A stretch of 64,000 nucleotides of DNA from NCBI GenBank assembly GCA_037957365.1, contig JARHVA010004901.1, forward strand, positions 1,295,001 to 1,359,000, in the 5' to 3' direction. How positions within the stretch are numbered: the stretch's first letter is position 1; each line of letters opens with the position of its first letter. This DNA is from Torreya grandis. Its lineage: Eukaryota > Streptophyta > Pinopsida > Cupressales > Taxaceae. A program made the translations under genes and the position numbers. Of this stretch, positions 25,204 to 36,900 are shown one piece after another. The notes beneath the pieces are model-generated. The model ran no database searches. It saw only the letters and a program-made list of their open reading frames with translations, and was not told the origin of the DNA.

Positions 25204-25208
25204 TATAC

Positions 25209-25559
25209 TATTGGAGTTCATAATGAACTCATAACCAAAAAGATCTCTCCTACAAACCATTACCACAACTTCAATAACACAGATAGTACATAATAAGAAT
25301 TTACACAAATAAATATCTAAATTATATTCATAATTATCTATGTGGGTATCCAAAATATACTTAATCAAAAATACATGGGAGTGCCTATTAAATAGCCAAG
25401 GTAGGTTATTTTGTGCAACAAATTATTGTTTCATCAGCAACCTATAAAGCAGGAGTTTTTATTTATTATTGTGCACTCAATAAATACGTGCACAAAATAG
25501 AATCTAATTTACAACAATAAAATGAATCCCAAATAAATTTTACATGCTTTACTCCAACA
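25209..25559 (-). repeat. 3' LTR of the small element
   Basis: Matches 28578-28930 along its full length (for example TATGTGGGTATCCAAAATAT, GCAACAAATTATTGTTTCAT). On the minus strand it starts TGTTGGAGTAAAGC. Its other end has mutated from TGTCAGAG to TATTGGAG on the plus strand. Confidence 0.92.
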
Positions 25560-28500
25560 CCCTTCCTTAAACACAAATAAGGAGTGAAAAAATAGAAAGC
25601 AAAGAGACTAATGGGTCTTGACAACTAGGTCTGATAAAGTACCCATGTATAAATCACAATGAAATAAAAAGTGTCTCCATGGTAACCAATCCATCTTACT
25701 AGAATAAATGGATGATGAATCACTATAACCACCAAGTTAAATAGGAACTAGAACTTTGTATAAGGATAACTATGTAAAAATCATTGATCTTAAAACACTG
25801 GGAAAAAGAGTCACCAACAATGAAAGATATCATCATAAGGTTCCCAAAAACTAGTAGCAATAGCTAAAGTCAAAAGAGCCAAAAAACATATGTTGTAAGG
25901 TGTCCCAAGAAAATAAATGGCTCAATACTCAAACATAACATTGAAAAGGGTGCACTATATAGAATAAATGCCATCAAATATAAATGCATGTGGTGGAATT
26001 GAAAGTCTCAATGGAACTCAAATCTACATAGTGGTCTAGATCCACTACTCGATCACAAAAAATAACTAACACTGGAATACATAGAATAGATCTTAAGAAA
26101 ATAAACTATAAGAGGTGTCAATAGTGAAAAATATTTCCCCAACTAAACTCGATCTACTACCAAAAAATGTAGTGTACCAAGGGTTACCAAGGAACATGAC
26201 AACTAAAAAAGTAGGATCTACACCATACCCCCCCATACTACTAACTGGGTGGAGTGACATAAAAAAGGTATATATGAGTGTACTAAATCCACTAATCGAA
26301 TAATAACATGATGACACTGTATTCACTAAAATAGCTACTCTTTAGAGGGAGATCAATCTCCACAAAAAATCTAAAGGAGAATGTTAATTGTCAAGAAAAT
26401 GTAATAGATACAAAATAAATATCTCTCAAGAAAATGGCCTTGGTGGTGATGGGATAGTCAAAATTTATAGAGTACGTGATCAAAATGGAGCATAAAAACA
26501 TGAATAAAAGACTCCATGACTCTCAGTGTGACAACAAATAAAAGATCTCATGCAACAAAAAACACTAGATGATGCATAAAACCTAGAATGTGTTCAATCT
26601 ATAGAAGATTCGATCAAGAACAAGATAGTTTATCATAAAAAAAGGGATCAGTGTAAAACATAAAATCATACTCAAGAATTTAGGATGTCAAGATGTATTG
26701 GAAATTTACTCATGAGTACAAAAGTGACACAAAAAATCCAATGCAGACTAAAAAATGGGACATCAGACTTTGCTAATAATGTATAAATGAGTGCAAAGTC
26801 TGATGATAAGGACACCAATGTGAGCCAAGAGTATACAAGTGTAATTGAAATGACCTCCAAAAAATGAAGGTAAGGAGAGTAAGACCACATTTTTTTATCT
26901 ATGAGGGGGTTTGACTTCCTACCAAACTAGACCTCACCCTCTATCTTCAATAATCTAGAGAAGGATAAATAAACAGAAATATTTTTACCCTTTACAATAA
27001 TGATTATCCTTTTTACAATTTATACCACTTTACAATTATTTTTACTTAATTTTAATTATCCACCCCCCCCACCCACAAAAAAAAAAAAAAAGGTTTGCCC
27101 CACCTCATAATAATGTCAATAAATGACATTAAAATTAAATTTCCTTAAGAATTTTTTTAAAAAAAATTAAGAAACATCCTTAATGAGATCCACCTTCGAT
27201 GAAAAAAAAAAGACCCAATAAATTAGAATGAGACACCAAGTCCCCCATTGGATTTTTTTTATAGTGAAACTTTACCCCTTAATCATCTTCCACCAAAATA
27301 AAATTTCCTCTACCACTTAAAAAAACACCAATTTAATAAAAAAAATTCCCAAAATGGCTCTTTGGTGTTATTAGGTGCTTCGAACCCAAGACCTCCATGA
27401 CTTGGAGGTTTAATCTAAGAATAAAATGTTGAATAATATATCTATCACCTTGAATCTATAAAAGACAAATGTGATTAATAGAGAAGATGATTACATGAGA
27501 ACAACTATGGATAGAGTTTTGGTTGGCATGAAGCTTAGTGAAAGCAAAGTTTTGGTGACAAGATGGTAGGGTTTTGGAGAGTTGGTAAAGGCCTTCAGTT
27601 ACATGGAAAGGACCAAAAAAAATTCTATGACCTTAATATCCTCCTTAGGGCACATCCTCATTCAAAATTTCTAAGTTTCCAATACTTTGATGGTGGAAAT
27701 GCATCAAAACCCTATAAATTGCACCATGTAATAGGTGTAAGGCAAAAATGCCTTGCTCAAAATTCCAAATATATATTGTGTAGTTTAAGTCATATAAAAA
27801 ATGACATGCAACCCTTGAGATAGATACAATATCAAAACTCCTTTCATCTCAACTGAACTACCACATTTGAACAACTATGCAGTATTAGTGGCGCTGATTT
27901 GAACAATTGACTGTGAGGAGGAAGTAGCCATGTGAAGGTCGAGGCAGCTTGACCAAGCCATAGGAATAGATGTATCCAATGTAAAATTATCAAAGACATC
28001 ATGAATATAATTTTGAAATCACTATAGAAATAACAAACCATGTTATTTATTTTTAGAGTCAGTGATAAGTTTAACAAACTAAGGTGCCAATGGTGAAATG
28101 ATTGAAAAAGGTAAAATTTAATGCAGATGGTAATGAATGAATTTGAATGGTAATAAAATTTGGTGACATATTATTCAATCCTTTTTTCATGTTATATGAC
28201 CTAAAATGTTATCGCACCTTGTTATATTCCTACTCTATGCACACATCATCATACTAGATGGCCCACATGGATCTCCTCCACGTGTAGATGTACTTCTTAG
28301 AGCTACAAACCTATGAGCAAATGAGTGGATAGTTATCATTAGAGTAGGTTATCTTTTATTTATCAAGTTGGAAGGGCATGGAATAGCTCTGATTCAAATA
28401 ATCCAATAAGCTAAAGTATAATAACACCAAGGTCCTCCAACACTAGTATAGCCTCTTCAAATGCAAAAAAACATTGCAAGAAAATGGATAAACCCCTCTG

Positions 28501-28564
28501 ATGCAAAGGTATGACCTAAAAAATTGATAGAGATACAAAAAAATGAGAAATGGTTACACTAATA
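25560..28564 (-). other. Interior of the small element, no recognised coding
   Basis: Neither strand has copia protease, integrase or RT motifs. Short open frames (for example 27563-27823 plus, 27844-28077 minus) have no recognised domain. A C-run and A-run (27062-27092) lie inside. The cargo is unknown; it may be captured non-element sequence. Confidence 0.5.
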
Positions 28565-28577
28565 GGCTCTGATACCA
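28565..28577 (-). promoter_or_regulatory. Primer binding site, initiator-Met tRNA type
   Basis: The plus strand reads GGCTCTGATACCA, so the minus strand reads TGGTATCAGAGCC directly after the 5' LTR end. This is the standard plant Ty1/copia primer site and is intact here. Confidence 0.92.
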
Positions 28578-28930
28578 TGTCAGAGTTCATAATGAGCTTA
28601 TAACCAACATGATATCTCTTGAAAACCATTACCACAACTTTAATAACATAGACATTGCACCCACTAAGAATTTGCATAAATAAGTCTTTGGATTGTATTC
28701 ATAATTATATATGTGGGTATCCAAAATATACTAAATCAAAAGTACATGGGAGTGCCTATTAAATAGGCAATGTAGTTTATTTTGTGCAACAAATTATTGT
28801 TTCATGAATAACCTATAAAATTGGAGTTTCTATTTATTGTTATGCACTCAACAAATACATGCACAAAATAGAATTTCATCTCCAACAATAAGACTACTCC
28901 CAAATCAAGCTTACATGATTTACTCCAACA
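28578..28930 (-). repeat. 5' LTR of the small element
   Basis: Partner of 25209-25559. It starts TGTCAGAG and ends CTCCAACA on the plus strand, flanked by TATAC on its right. Confidence 0.92.
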
Positions 28931-28935
28931 TATAC

Positions 28936-29540
28936 CTTAAACCAATGAAAAAGGTGTCGCTTGAGTAGGTTTATGAATACTAGTGTGGAATGATCATAAG
29001 TCATACACCATCTGTTGATGTCAATTTGTAATATATCATTCAATTATTTTTAAAATTATTTTGATAAATTTTCTATTTGTCACTTATAATTTACCATTAC
29101 CTTAAGGGAAATATGTGTGGAAAAAGTGTGTTTGATTTTGTATTTTTTGAAAAAGCATTTCATTATTTTATTTTTAAATAATGACCCATTATTGGTAAAT
29201 ATAGCTAAAGGTATGCCTAAATGGGAGATAATTTTAGTCATTAAGAACTTTTATATGTCATCCCCTATGCTAAACTCAAGTGTAATTGATTACATCCATC
29301 ATTTAAAATATTTTTAAATTGTGATTATGAATTTATGGCCACTTGCAGATACTAGTTTTATTTTTGTAATTAAATCAAATCCCCATAAAGCAAAAGGATA
29401 TGGTGAGATAATTTGATGTAACTCATGAGATGGATCATGATTTAATTTTCTATATTTCTGGTATTTCAAACATAATTTATCATGTTTGATACATTCATGT
29501 TCCAATCTAGACCAATAATAACCTTGTCATAATAGTTTAT
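28936..29540 (-). pseudogene. Tat-like integrase, zinc-binding and core domains (upstream half)
   Basis: The minus-strand frame 29505-29314 shows the end of the HHCC zinc domain, CIKHDKLCLKYQKY (C-x6-C in place of C-x2-C), then ALWGFDLITKI with the first catalytic Asp and ASGHKFI. After frame changes, IPLAIFTNNGSLFKNKI (about 29215-29165) corresponds to the second catalytic block, where the usual TDNG reads TNNG, so a catalytic Asp is lost. HTSIHKPTQATPFSLV (about 28990-28945) leads to the break caused by the small element. The sequence continues at 25203. Confidence 0.75.
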
Positions 29541-30920
29541 GTGACATGACCTTGTCATTGAAGTGGCCTCCACACTCACTATCATGCACTTATAGAAGTG
29601 TGGTTCATGATTCATCTTATTTTAGGAATCAAAATTATTGATAATCAAAATTTTATTTGAATAATTAATTCCCAATATTAACATAATGAAGTGCCTCTCT
29701 TTGTAACTTATGTTTATCATTCTTTGTGAAATAATATAGTATGTAGGTGTGATACAAGAAATTATAAATGTCACTATACCATTTGTATTTGTAGAGATAT
29801 GTGTAATATTAAGAACTCTTAAATAGTCCATTTTGTTTGACGTAATAGAATGTTTTCATAAATTTTTATTATAAAATTTATACAATCATCTTTGATATCA
29901 AAAGGCATTCAAGATGCCACGCTAGCCATTGTATCTACATAATGATTATCTTTACATGGGATACTATCAATATAAAATGTTTCAATTTTTTATTTCAGTC
30001 TATCCACCATTTTCTTTTATGGAATTAAATATTCTTATTTTGTTTGTTAATTATTTTTAACTTGATTAACAACCAAATCAAAATCACTAAAGATGTGAAT
30101 ATACTTTATATGGATTTTTTATGCTATGGATAGTCTAATTTTTAAGGCCCTATATTATGTTATATTGTTGGGATAATCTATAATAAAATTTCATTTATTC
30201 TCCATCAAGGGTGAAAATATAATACCTTGACTTGTGCCTATCATACAATAGATCCCTCAAAAAACATTATTTATGGATTATGTGATATGTTATATGTGAC
30301 TAACTCATCACATAAAGCTTCAGTAATTGGGAAAGTATATAGTAATGTAGTCAAAACTATCTAATAAACTATAAATTGGTCTTTTACTGATTTTTAAGAT
30401 ATTAAATTGAGATCAAATTATGTAATTTTCATCACCCATTTAGAAATTCAACCTATTAGGTGGGGTTTTATCATGAGAAACCTTAAGGGTCTTCTTAAAT
30501 TATAACATGGATCTCATTTCTAAGCAGATAATGCCATAAAGTTTGTATATAAAATAATAATTCTAAACATAACTTTTTAATTAGAGTGTATTTTCATTCA
30601 TAATCAACTAATTGACAACTTTTATAGTTAATTTAATGCTCGTAGTGATCATCATATTATGCTAATAGGGCCCCTAAGGCCTCATTGGTTACTAAAATAT
30701 AAAGGAGTAATCATCTATATGGTATTAGAGGCATGAAAAATGGTGGATTTTCTAAATATTCCTTGATTTTATTAAAAAATTGCTTACAAATGTCATCCCA
30801 TAAAAAATTAGTCCTTTTTAGCAAACATGTGAAAAGTATTGTTTTATTAGCCAATTAAGCAATGAAATGACAAATTGCCTAAATTCTACCTTATAGGCAT
30901 CATATTTATTTTAATTCAAT
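29541..30920 (-). pseudogene. RNase H and second (aRNH-type) RNase H of the Tat-like pol relic
   Basis: Minus-strand translation gives WVMKIT.FDLNLIS.KSVKD (near 30460-30390), the end of the polymerase-linked RNase H. FEGSIV and 'NEILL' follow (near 30260-30180), then SDFDLVVNQVKNN (about 30090-30050) and DNHYVDTMASVASL (about 29955-29910). These match the additional archaeal-like RNase H that marks Tat/Ogre elements. Its first Asp (FDGS) reads Glu. Many stops and frame changes; not functional. Confidence 0.65.
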
Positions 30921-30922
30921 TA

Positions 30923-30923
30923 G

Positions 30924-30978
<55 letters not shown>

Positions 30979-30979
30979 G
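30923..30979 (-). repeat. (AAT)n microsatellite inside the pol relic
   Basis: About 18 AAT units lie just at the end of the RT domain. The repeat grew inside dead coding sequence and pushes the RT and RNase H parts apart. Confidence 0.97.
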
Positions 30980-31500
30980 ATTTTACCTTTTTGGATCAAC
31001 ATCAATTCCCTAATAAGATATAATGTATCCCAAATGTTTTCTAGAAGATACCTTGAAAACATTTTTTTAAGATTTAATCCCACATTAAATTTTCATAAAC
31101 ATTCAAATAGTTTTCATAAATTTATGGCATGATATTTTTTGTGTTTGTATTTTGATGGTAAATCCTTGAAATAATTATCAATAGTTTATGAATTAAATAA
31201 TGTAAATTGTGTGTCATTTCCCTTTGATATGTTTCTCTTACATTTTTAGCCTAAAAGACATGACAACATAGAAATAAGTTCCTGATGGGTGGTAAATGTT
31301 GTATTTTATTGATCTTCTAGGTTTATTTTGATTTGGTTGTATCCATAAAAACCATCCATGAATGATATGGTCTCATACCTAACTATAGAATTGACAATCA
31401 TGTTAATGTTAGGTAATGGAAAATCTTCTTTTGGACAATCTTTATCTAGGTCATGATAATTAATGCACCATCAAATAACACTTTTAGGATTAGTTACATG
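30980..31500 (-). pseudogene. Tat-like reverse transcriptase
   Basis: RT copies element RNA into DNA. Minus strand, about 31475-31330: CINYHDLDKDCPKEDFPLPN, then NMIVNSIVRYETISFMDGFY and 'YNQIKI', the classic finger/palm block of plant gypsy RT (consensus 'DLN.ACPKDDFPLP', 'FMDGFSGYNQI'; the catalytic Asp in MDG is kept). Beyond 31310 frameshifts scatter the remainder: 'KCKRNIS' in the 'MPFGLKNA' region, KYKHKKYHAINL, KFNVGLNLKKMF, and 'LIRELMLI' at the end. The YVDD motif is not readable. Confidence 0.75.
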
Positions 31501-32385
31501 TACAATGTTAGAAATATAATCATAATGTGTTATGGATATTATGAATCATACATCTAAGAGTATTTAAATTATATTTTTTACTAGTAATTCTACCTTGGGA
31601 TTATTTTATGAATGTTTTTTTTTTAACTATTTTTACATTTGAATATAGTAACATATTATGCTTTGTCACTAATAGATCTATTACAGGCATATCTAAATAA
31701 TCCCAAGAAAATAAATATAGGTAATAATGTAGAAGCTATCGATAATTTTTGCCTTTATCCTTTTTCATCATTACAACTAGTAATATTGGTTGAGGATTTT
31801 TATCTATTTCAAATTTATATTGTATTATTTCTTTATTTCGCAAAGCGGATCATTCTATTATATATGGTGTAGTAGGAATTATTTTAGGTGTATCATGTTG
31901 GATATTTACATCATTGATCTCACCAAAGTAACCATGAGCATAGGTGGCATGAATAAACCTATTATTATGATAGAAGGAATGGATATCCTCATATGCCACC
32001 AAATACTCTAGTAATGACTCATCTTTTGAGAATTCATCCAATGTCAAAAAATTTAGTGAAACATTATTATCAATTAGTTTATTGTTTACCAATTGTAAAT
32101 TGGTATTAAAACTAGGTATATGCATGAATTATGATTTGTCTCTTACAAAACAAGGTTTACTACAAGATCTTAGTTTTTTACTCACAGATTTTGATGAAAC
32201 CCCCAAGCCTTGCCAATTTATATTTTTTAAAGAGTAAATATATTGAGTTATATCTTGTTAATTTTTACCTAAACTTTGTCATTTATAACCATATTTTATA
32301 AAATATTGAGTTCCAAAATTATAACTAAAAGATTGAGGTGGGGGAGTATTCATTAGTTAGGCCATTGCACCATTTTTGAAGGGAT
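31501..32385 (-). pseudogene. Linker upstream of RT in the Tat-like relic
   Basis: A minus-strand frame (32125-31850; starts MHIPSFNTNLQLVNNKLIDN and runs 91 residues) lies where the protease-RT linker of the relic should be. It is acidic and has no domain I can name. The relic ends abruptly at 32385, where the copia LTR begins; its gag and protease would lie beyond the copia insertion, outside the window. Confidence 0.4.
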
Positions 32386-32454
32386 TGATAAAATTACCAT
32401 TTATTTTAGATAATTTATTTATCCTAAGTTCCCTTTATGTGTGTGAAATATTTA

Positions 32455-32481
32455 TTTGTGTGAATTATAAATTCACACAAA
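32455..32481. repeat. Perfect palindrome in the copia LTR (12-bp arms, 3-nt loop)
   Basis: TTTGTGTGAATT / ATA / AATTCACACAAA. In the other LTR (63554-63576) the same structure has A-T in place of one G-C pair, so pairing is kept. Confidence 0.95.
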
Positions 32482-32679
32482 TCTATATCCCATGAGCTTT
32501 CGCTCACACATTTATTCCCCTTTAGGTTTTGGATGTTACTTGCATAAGTAACCCCTTCATCCATATAACACATACTTCCCTACACTCTATAATGGAATAG
32601 GCCACAAGTGACACACATAAAGGAGGCTTGTAATTTAATCATGGGATTCCTTTAATCTCCTATTATTTTATTTTTTATC

Positions 32680-32687
32680 TATAAAAG
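32680..32687 (+). promoter_or_regulatory. TATA box in the copia 5' LTR
   Basis: TATAAAAG is followed by a C/T-rich stretch. The 3' LTR has TATAAGAG at the same place (63777-63784). Position in the LTR fits the U3/R boundary. Confidence 0.6.
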
Positions 32688-32958
32688 AGCCTTCCTCTCC
32701 TCATTTCCTTAATAAAAAAATTTAAAGTTCTCTCTCTTCTTCTAAAATTACTCTTGCTTCTAAATTGTAATTTTGGAGATTTTGGTGAAAAAACTTAAGA
32801 TAATATCACATGCATTTTTCTATGATATGTTTAGTTTCCCACTTTAAAGTTCTTTTATCATTTATGGTTTGCACCTCAAGAAGTAATATTGTTTCTTGAT
32901 TTATTTAATTATGCACTTTAATTTTTCATTGATGAACATTTTTAAGACAATCCCTTCA

Positions 32959-32973
32959 TGGTATTAGAGCCAA
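32959..32973 (+). promoter_or_regulatory. Primer binding site, initiator-Met tRNA type
   Basis: TGGTATTAGAGCCAA follows the LTR with no gap. It is the usual TGGTATCAGAGCC with one C-to-T change. Confidence 0.9.
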
Positions 32974-34765
32974 TACCATCTTATTGAAATTATTTTTTAA
33001 GAGTGTACAAATTTTAGAAAAATTTGTGGAGTTTTTTCATGGGTTCCACCCTTGTAATCTAATAAAATCTATTTTTTCCTTAACATTTTGCTTGATTTTT
33101 TTTTCTCTAATCCATGTTGGTGCAGGTACTCCCAAGGGGATCATTTTAAATTTATCACCTAATTCTAAGAGGACATTCAATTAGGTTTCCTTTTTTGCTT
33201 TACTCAAAATTTATATGCAAACATAAATGAAAATTATTTATTAAAGTTTTTTTTGACTTCTAACCTTCACATTAAAATTTGAATTTATTTTACTCTTCTT
33301 CCTTTTATCTAAATAAATAAATAAAAATAATCTCTCTCAATTCTAGTTTAGAGTTTTGGTTTTTTTTCTCTCCATCTCATTGTAATAACCCTCTATTTTT
33401 AGTTGTATTACAACTTGTTGAGCTCTTTTTTTAGCATACCTATTTTTTCACTTTGGATGCTAACACCATATATTATTTGGTGCTTTATGTTTTTCTTACT
33501 TTCCTATATCATGTCTTTAACTTGGTGTTCTTCCTTTGCAATTTTTCATAACGTTTCCATACTACAACTATCAACTTCAATCTTAGCATTGCCATACTAT
33601 AGCTTTATCTAGTTCTTTTTTAGCATCTATGACACCTTTGTTGGTCCTTTGGTTTACCCTTGGTTGTGTTCCAAACATCATTCTTCACCTGGATTGGTCC
33701 ATTACCTTTTTTTCAACCCTACATTATTTGTATGTTCATGTTGTTATATGATTTTCTAGGAATCATTCACCTTACTATATTTCATAGTTCTAGTTCTTAT
33801 TTTAGTCATTTCTGACTATTTCACAATTTGCAAGCATTATATTCTTTTCTTAAATACTTTTGTTAAAGCGAGGCATTCAAATATTTCCTGTGGTTGACAC
33901 TTTGCACTTATTATGAGGTATGTTCTCTTTGTTCACTTCATGATTTTTCCATTGCATGTAATCCCTCATAGGTAAAACTTAAAGCATTTATTTTTATATA
34001 ATTTGTCAAATATTTTTTTAATATTTAAAATAAAAATAATAGCTACATCAAATTTTTCTAATATTTGGTCTTAAAGTTCTTTTTATTTAATTTTAAATCA
34101 AAACAAATATATTTTTAGAATCTTCTTTTCTTGTTCTCTTTCATTCAATTAAAACATTGAATATAACAACACTTTAGTTTGTTTTAAAAAATAAAATAAA
34201 CCAAAGTTGTTCATGATTTAATTTTTAATTTTTAATTCATTAATCAAAATAATTATCTTTCACTATATGTTATTATCTTGTTAACAATTTTTAAAAAAAA
34301 ACAAGGAATAATTCATTAACATTAATTTATTCGGTATGGATTTACATTTGTAATATTCCTAATTATTAGATTGAATTAAGTTTGGAAAACCCCTATAATT
34401 GTATTTTATATTAAAACTTTTGTGGTTCTTTATATCAACTTAGTTTTTTTAAACCAAAAACAAAATAAATATTGAAATTTTCAATTATTGTGTTTTTTTA
34501 ATGTAATTATCAAACCTTTTAGGCTTTCATTTTCTCCTTTCCCTTTTATTTTTCACTTTATCTCAATCTATATTTTTTCCCTTCTATATTTCCTTCACTC
34601 CTTTTTCTAATTGATTTTTCTTACCTATTCACTTTCTAATAATAGGTGATATTTCAAGGAACAAAGACTCAATTATTGCCCAAATTTAAACTCACATATA
34701 TTAAGTAACATTTATGAAAATTGAATATTCAATACATATTCACTTTTGAACATTTGGTATGTGTA
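32974..34765 (+). other. Unusually long leader of the copia element
   Basis: About 1.8 kb separates the primer site from the first gag-like text; plant copia leaders are usually far shorter. The stretch is T-rich with no recognised domain. Another decayed insertion may be hidden here, but I see no matching ends. Confidence 0.4.
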
Positions 34766-35525
34766 GTAGATGGTATGGACCCCAAAATTGATGTGAAGAC
34801 TACCACCGTTGACATTAAAAAAAATGACAAGAAAAAAATGATGAGGCCTTAAGATTGATTGGCATGGCCATGAACCCAGAATAAAATATAAACATTGATA
34901 GTTGTCTTCTTGTATACATTACTTGGTATAATATTAAATGTGTTTATGACATTGTGAATGAATCTTGAAAAAATTAAATTCAAGATCAACTTTTTGATTT
35001 GAAGTATAATAATTTTAAAAATATGGATGGTTTCTTGATTAAAGTTCTTTTTTTGCATTTTTAGCTAACTAGTATAGGCATTGAACTTTTATATTTGAAT
35101 TTTATTCATATTATTATGAAAAAATGTTTGTCTCAAATGTTTCAGTAGTATATTATCAATGTTCATTTGTAACTATATTTTCCTACTTTATCTACTTAGT
35201 TTATATTTGATTTATTTTGTTCTATGTTGCATTAAGAAGAAAAAAATTAATTCAATTTGGTAGTCTTAAGACTAATGAATATGCTTTTGTATCTAAACAC
35301 CAACATAAGATTGACAAAGAACATGATAAATCCAATAATACACATGACAAGAAAGATCAAAAATATAACTCAAAACCTAAGAAAATGTGAGTGTAATTAT
35401 TATGACAATAATACACATGATAAAGATCATCTCTTTAAGAAAAAATGTGATATTAAAAGTGGAAAACTTAAGGTCAAAGACAATGCTAGCACTAGTAACA
35501 TTCAGACTCAAACCAAGTAGAAGTC
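34766..35525 (+). pseudogene. Copia gag relic with degenerate zinc knuckle
   Basis: Gag forms the virus-like particle. Fragments resembling the UBN2-type copia gag appear (EALRLIGMAMNPE near 34840; 'FDLKYNNFKNMDGFLIK' near 34990), broken by stops. Near 35387 KCECNYYDNNTHDKDHLF sits where the C-x2-C-x4-H-x4-C knuckle is expected, but two Cys positions and the Gly-His are altered. Lys-rich text follows up to the protease. Confidence 0.55.
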
Positions 35526-35565
35526 TAATACTAGATTTTCTTTTACTTGTGCTTATCCTATTTAA

Positions 35566-35784
35566 TGGATTATTGATTCTAGTACTACTCAACATATGAC
35601 ATATAATGTTAATTTTTTTAAAAATTTGGAACTAGATCTTTCTATCAATCACTTAAGTTTTTCAAATCATGATTCTTGTAATGTTGAAGCCATACGAACT
35701 ATTATAATTCCTAATGGTGAATTACACGATTTATTTCTTGTTCCCAATTTAAAATTTAATTTAATTTATATTCCTTCATTATGA
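35566..35784 (+). pseudogene. Copia aspartic protease
   Basis: WIIDSSTTQHMTYNVNFF (from 35566) matches the Ty1/copia protease start 'WI.DSGAT.HMT', with DSS in place of DSG. The frame stays open to 'LVPNLKFNLIYIPSL' and TGA at 35782; the 'VP.LK.NLIS' end is also typical. It is short but otherwise well kept. Confidence 0.8.
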
Positions 35785-35928
35785 AAACAAGAATATAAAT
35801 TATAATTATTTAATGACACTTATTATGTTAAATCTACCCAGAAATATTTTCAAGTAGTTGTTACTCCTCTTTTATATAATGATAACTTATTTAAGTTTAA
35901 TAGACTCTCTTCTTCATCTTCTCATGCC

Positions 35929-36900
35929 TTGATTGATTTTAATGATGCTAACTTGTGGCATAAAATATTAATTCACATTAATTATAAAAGCATTAAACTT
36001 ATGAATAAACTCAATATGGTGCAAGGTTTGCCTAAAATTCTTCCCACTATTTCTATTTATAGTGATTATATGGCTTGTAAAATATATAGAGAATATTTTC
36101 CTAAGAATCAATCATGGCATGCTAATGAAAAGACTCATTTATTTCATAATGATATATTAGGCCCTATGAAAAAAACTTATATTAATGGTGTAAAGTATGT
36201 TTTATTTTTTCTGATGATTGCACTATATGAATTTGGATTTAACTCTTGAAAACTAAAGATCAAGTTTTAGACACTTTCATTGAGTTCTATGCCTTTGTTT
36301 AAAAATAATCTCATCATTATTTACACATATTAAATATATAAAATGGAATTAAATATGTTAATAATTATTTTTTGCACACTGTAATCAACATGATATTAGA
36401 CATAAAAAAACAATTTCTTACATACCTGAGTAAAATGGTGTTTCCAAACATAAACATAGGACTATCACTAAAATAGCTAGGTATCCGTTGCATGCTAAAA
36501 TATGAATTATAAAATTTAGGTTTAAGATATGTATTTTTTTATCTATCTCATTAATATAACTCTTACTAAATTTGTTGTAAATATTACCCCTGAAGAAGCT
36601 TGGAGTTGTAGGAAACCTAATTTAAAACATTTAAGTGTTTTTGGTTGTGATGCACTTGTTTATATTCACATAAAAATGTAATAAGTTAGATTATAAATCA
36701 AACACTTTTATTTTTTTTAGGTATGTTGAATCATCTAAATATTATAGGGTGGATGATCCTTAAAATAATAAAATTGATATTAAAAGTGATGTTAGAATTG
36801 TTGAAAATGATATACGTGGTTGTGATTTCAATTTAGTTTTTCTTGATATAATTTAGGATTCCTTTTCTCTTGAATCAAGTGATGCTCATAATTATTTTGT
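35929..36900 (+). pseudogene. Copia GAG-pre-integrase and integrase
   Basis: ANLWHKILIHINYKSIKLMN matches the 'LWH.RLGH.' zinc-binding start; MVQGLPKI and CKIYREYFP follow. HNDILGPM holds the first catalytic Asp, and 'GVKYVLFFLMIALY' is the usual 'KY...F.DD.TR' block with both Asp lost. After a TGA at 36247, frame-shifted pieces continue: GIKYVNNYFLHTV, SYIPE.NGVSKHKHRTI (a TAA stands where Gln of PEQNG is expected), then ITPEEAWSCRKPNLKHLSVF. About five frame changes or stops; dead. Confidence 0.8.

Larger units (their letters stand above)
25204..28935 (-). mobile_element. Small LTR retrotransposon (copia-like, non-autonomous) with TSD TATAC
   Basis: LTRs of 351 bp (25209-25559) and 353 bp (28578-28930) flank a 3.0-kb interior. 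The target duplication TATAC occurs at 25204-25208 and 28931-28935. On the minus strand the 5' LTR is followed immediately by TGGTATCAGAGCC (28565-28577), the primer site complementary to initiator methionine tRNA that is typical of plant Ty1/copia elements. The 3' LTR is preceded by AAGGAAGGG (25560-25568). No gag, RT or integrase motif is visible inside, so it resembles a non-autonomous element. It interrupts the integrase of an older minus-strand gypsy relic. Confidence 0.88.
32386..32958 (+). repeat. 5' LTR of the copia element
   Basis: Starts TGATAAAATTACC and ends CCCTTCA. It matches 63483-64000 in long blocks (TTATTTATCCTAAGTTCCCT; CCTTCCTCTCCTCATTTC; TTTTGGAGATTTT). It contains a TATA box and a perfect 12-bp-arm palindrome at 32455-32481. 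Confidence 0.92.

Noticed and set aside
27062..27092. C-run followed by A-run as a poly(A) tail of a retrocopy
   Set aside because: No retrocopy sequence or target duplication is visible around it; probably a homopolymer tract.
34849..35058. Minus-strand 69-residue frame in the copia gag area
   Set aside because: It is the shadow of gag-like text on the plus strand.
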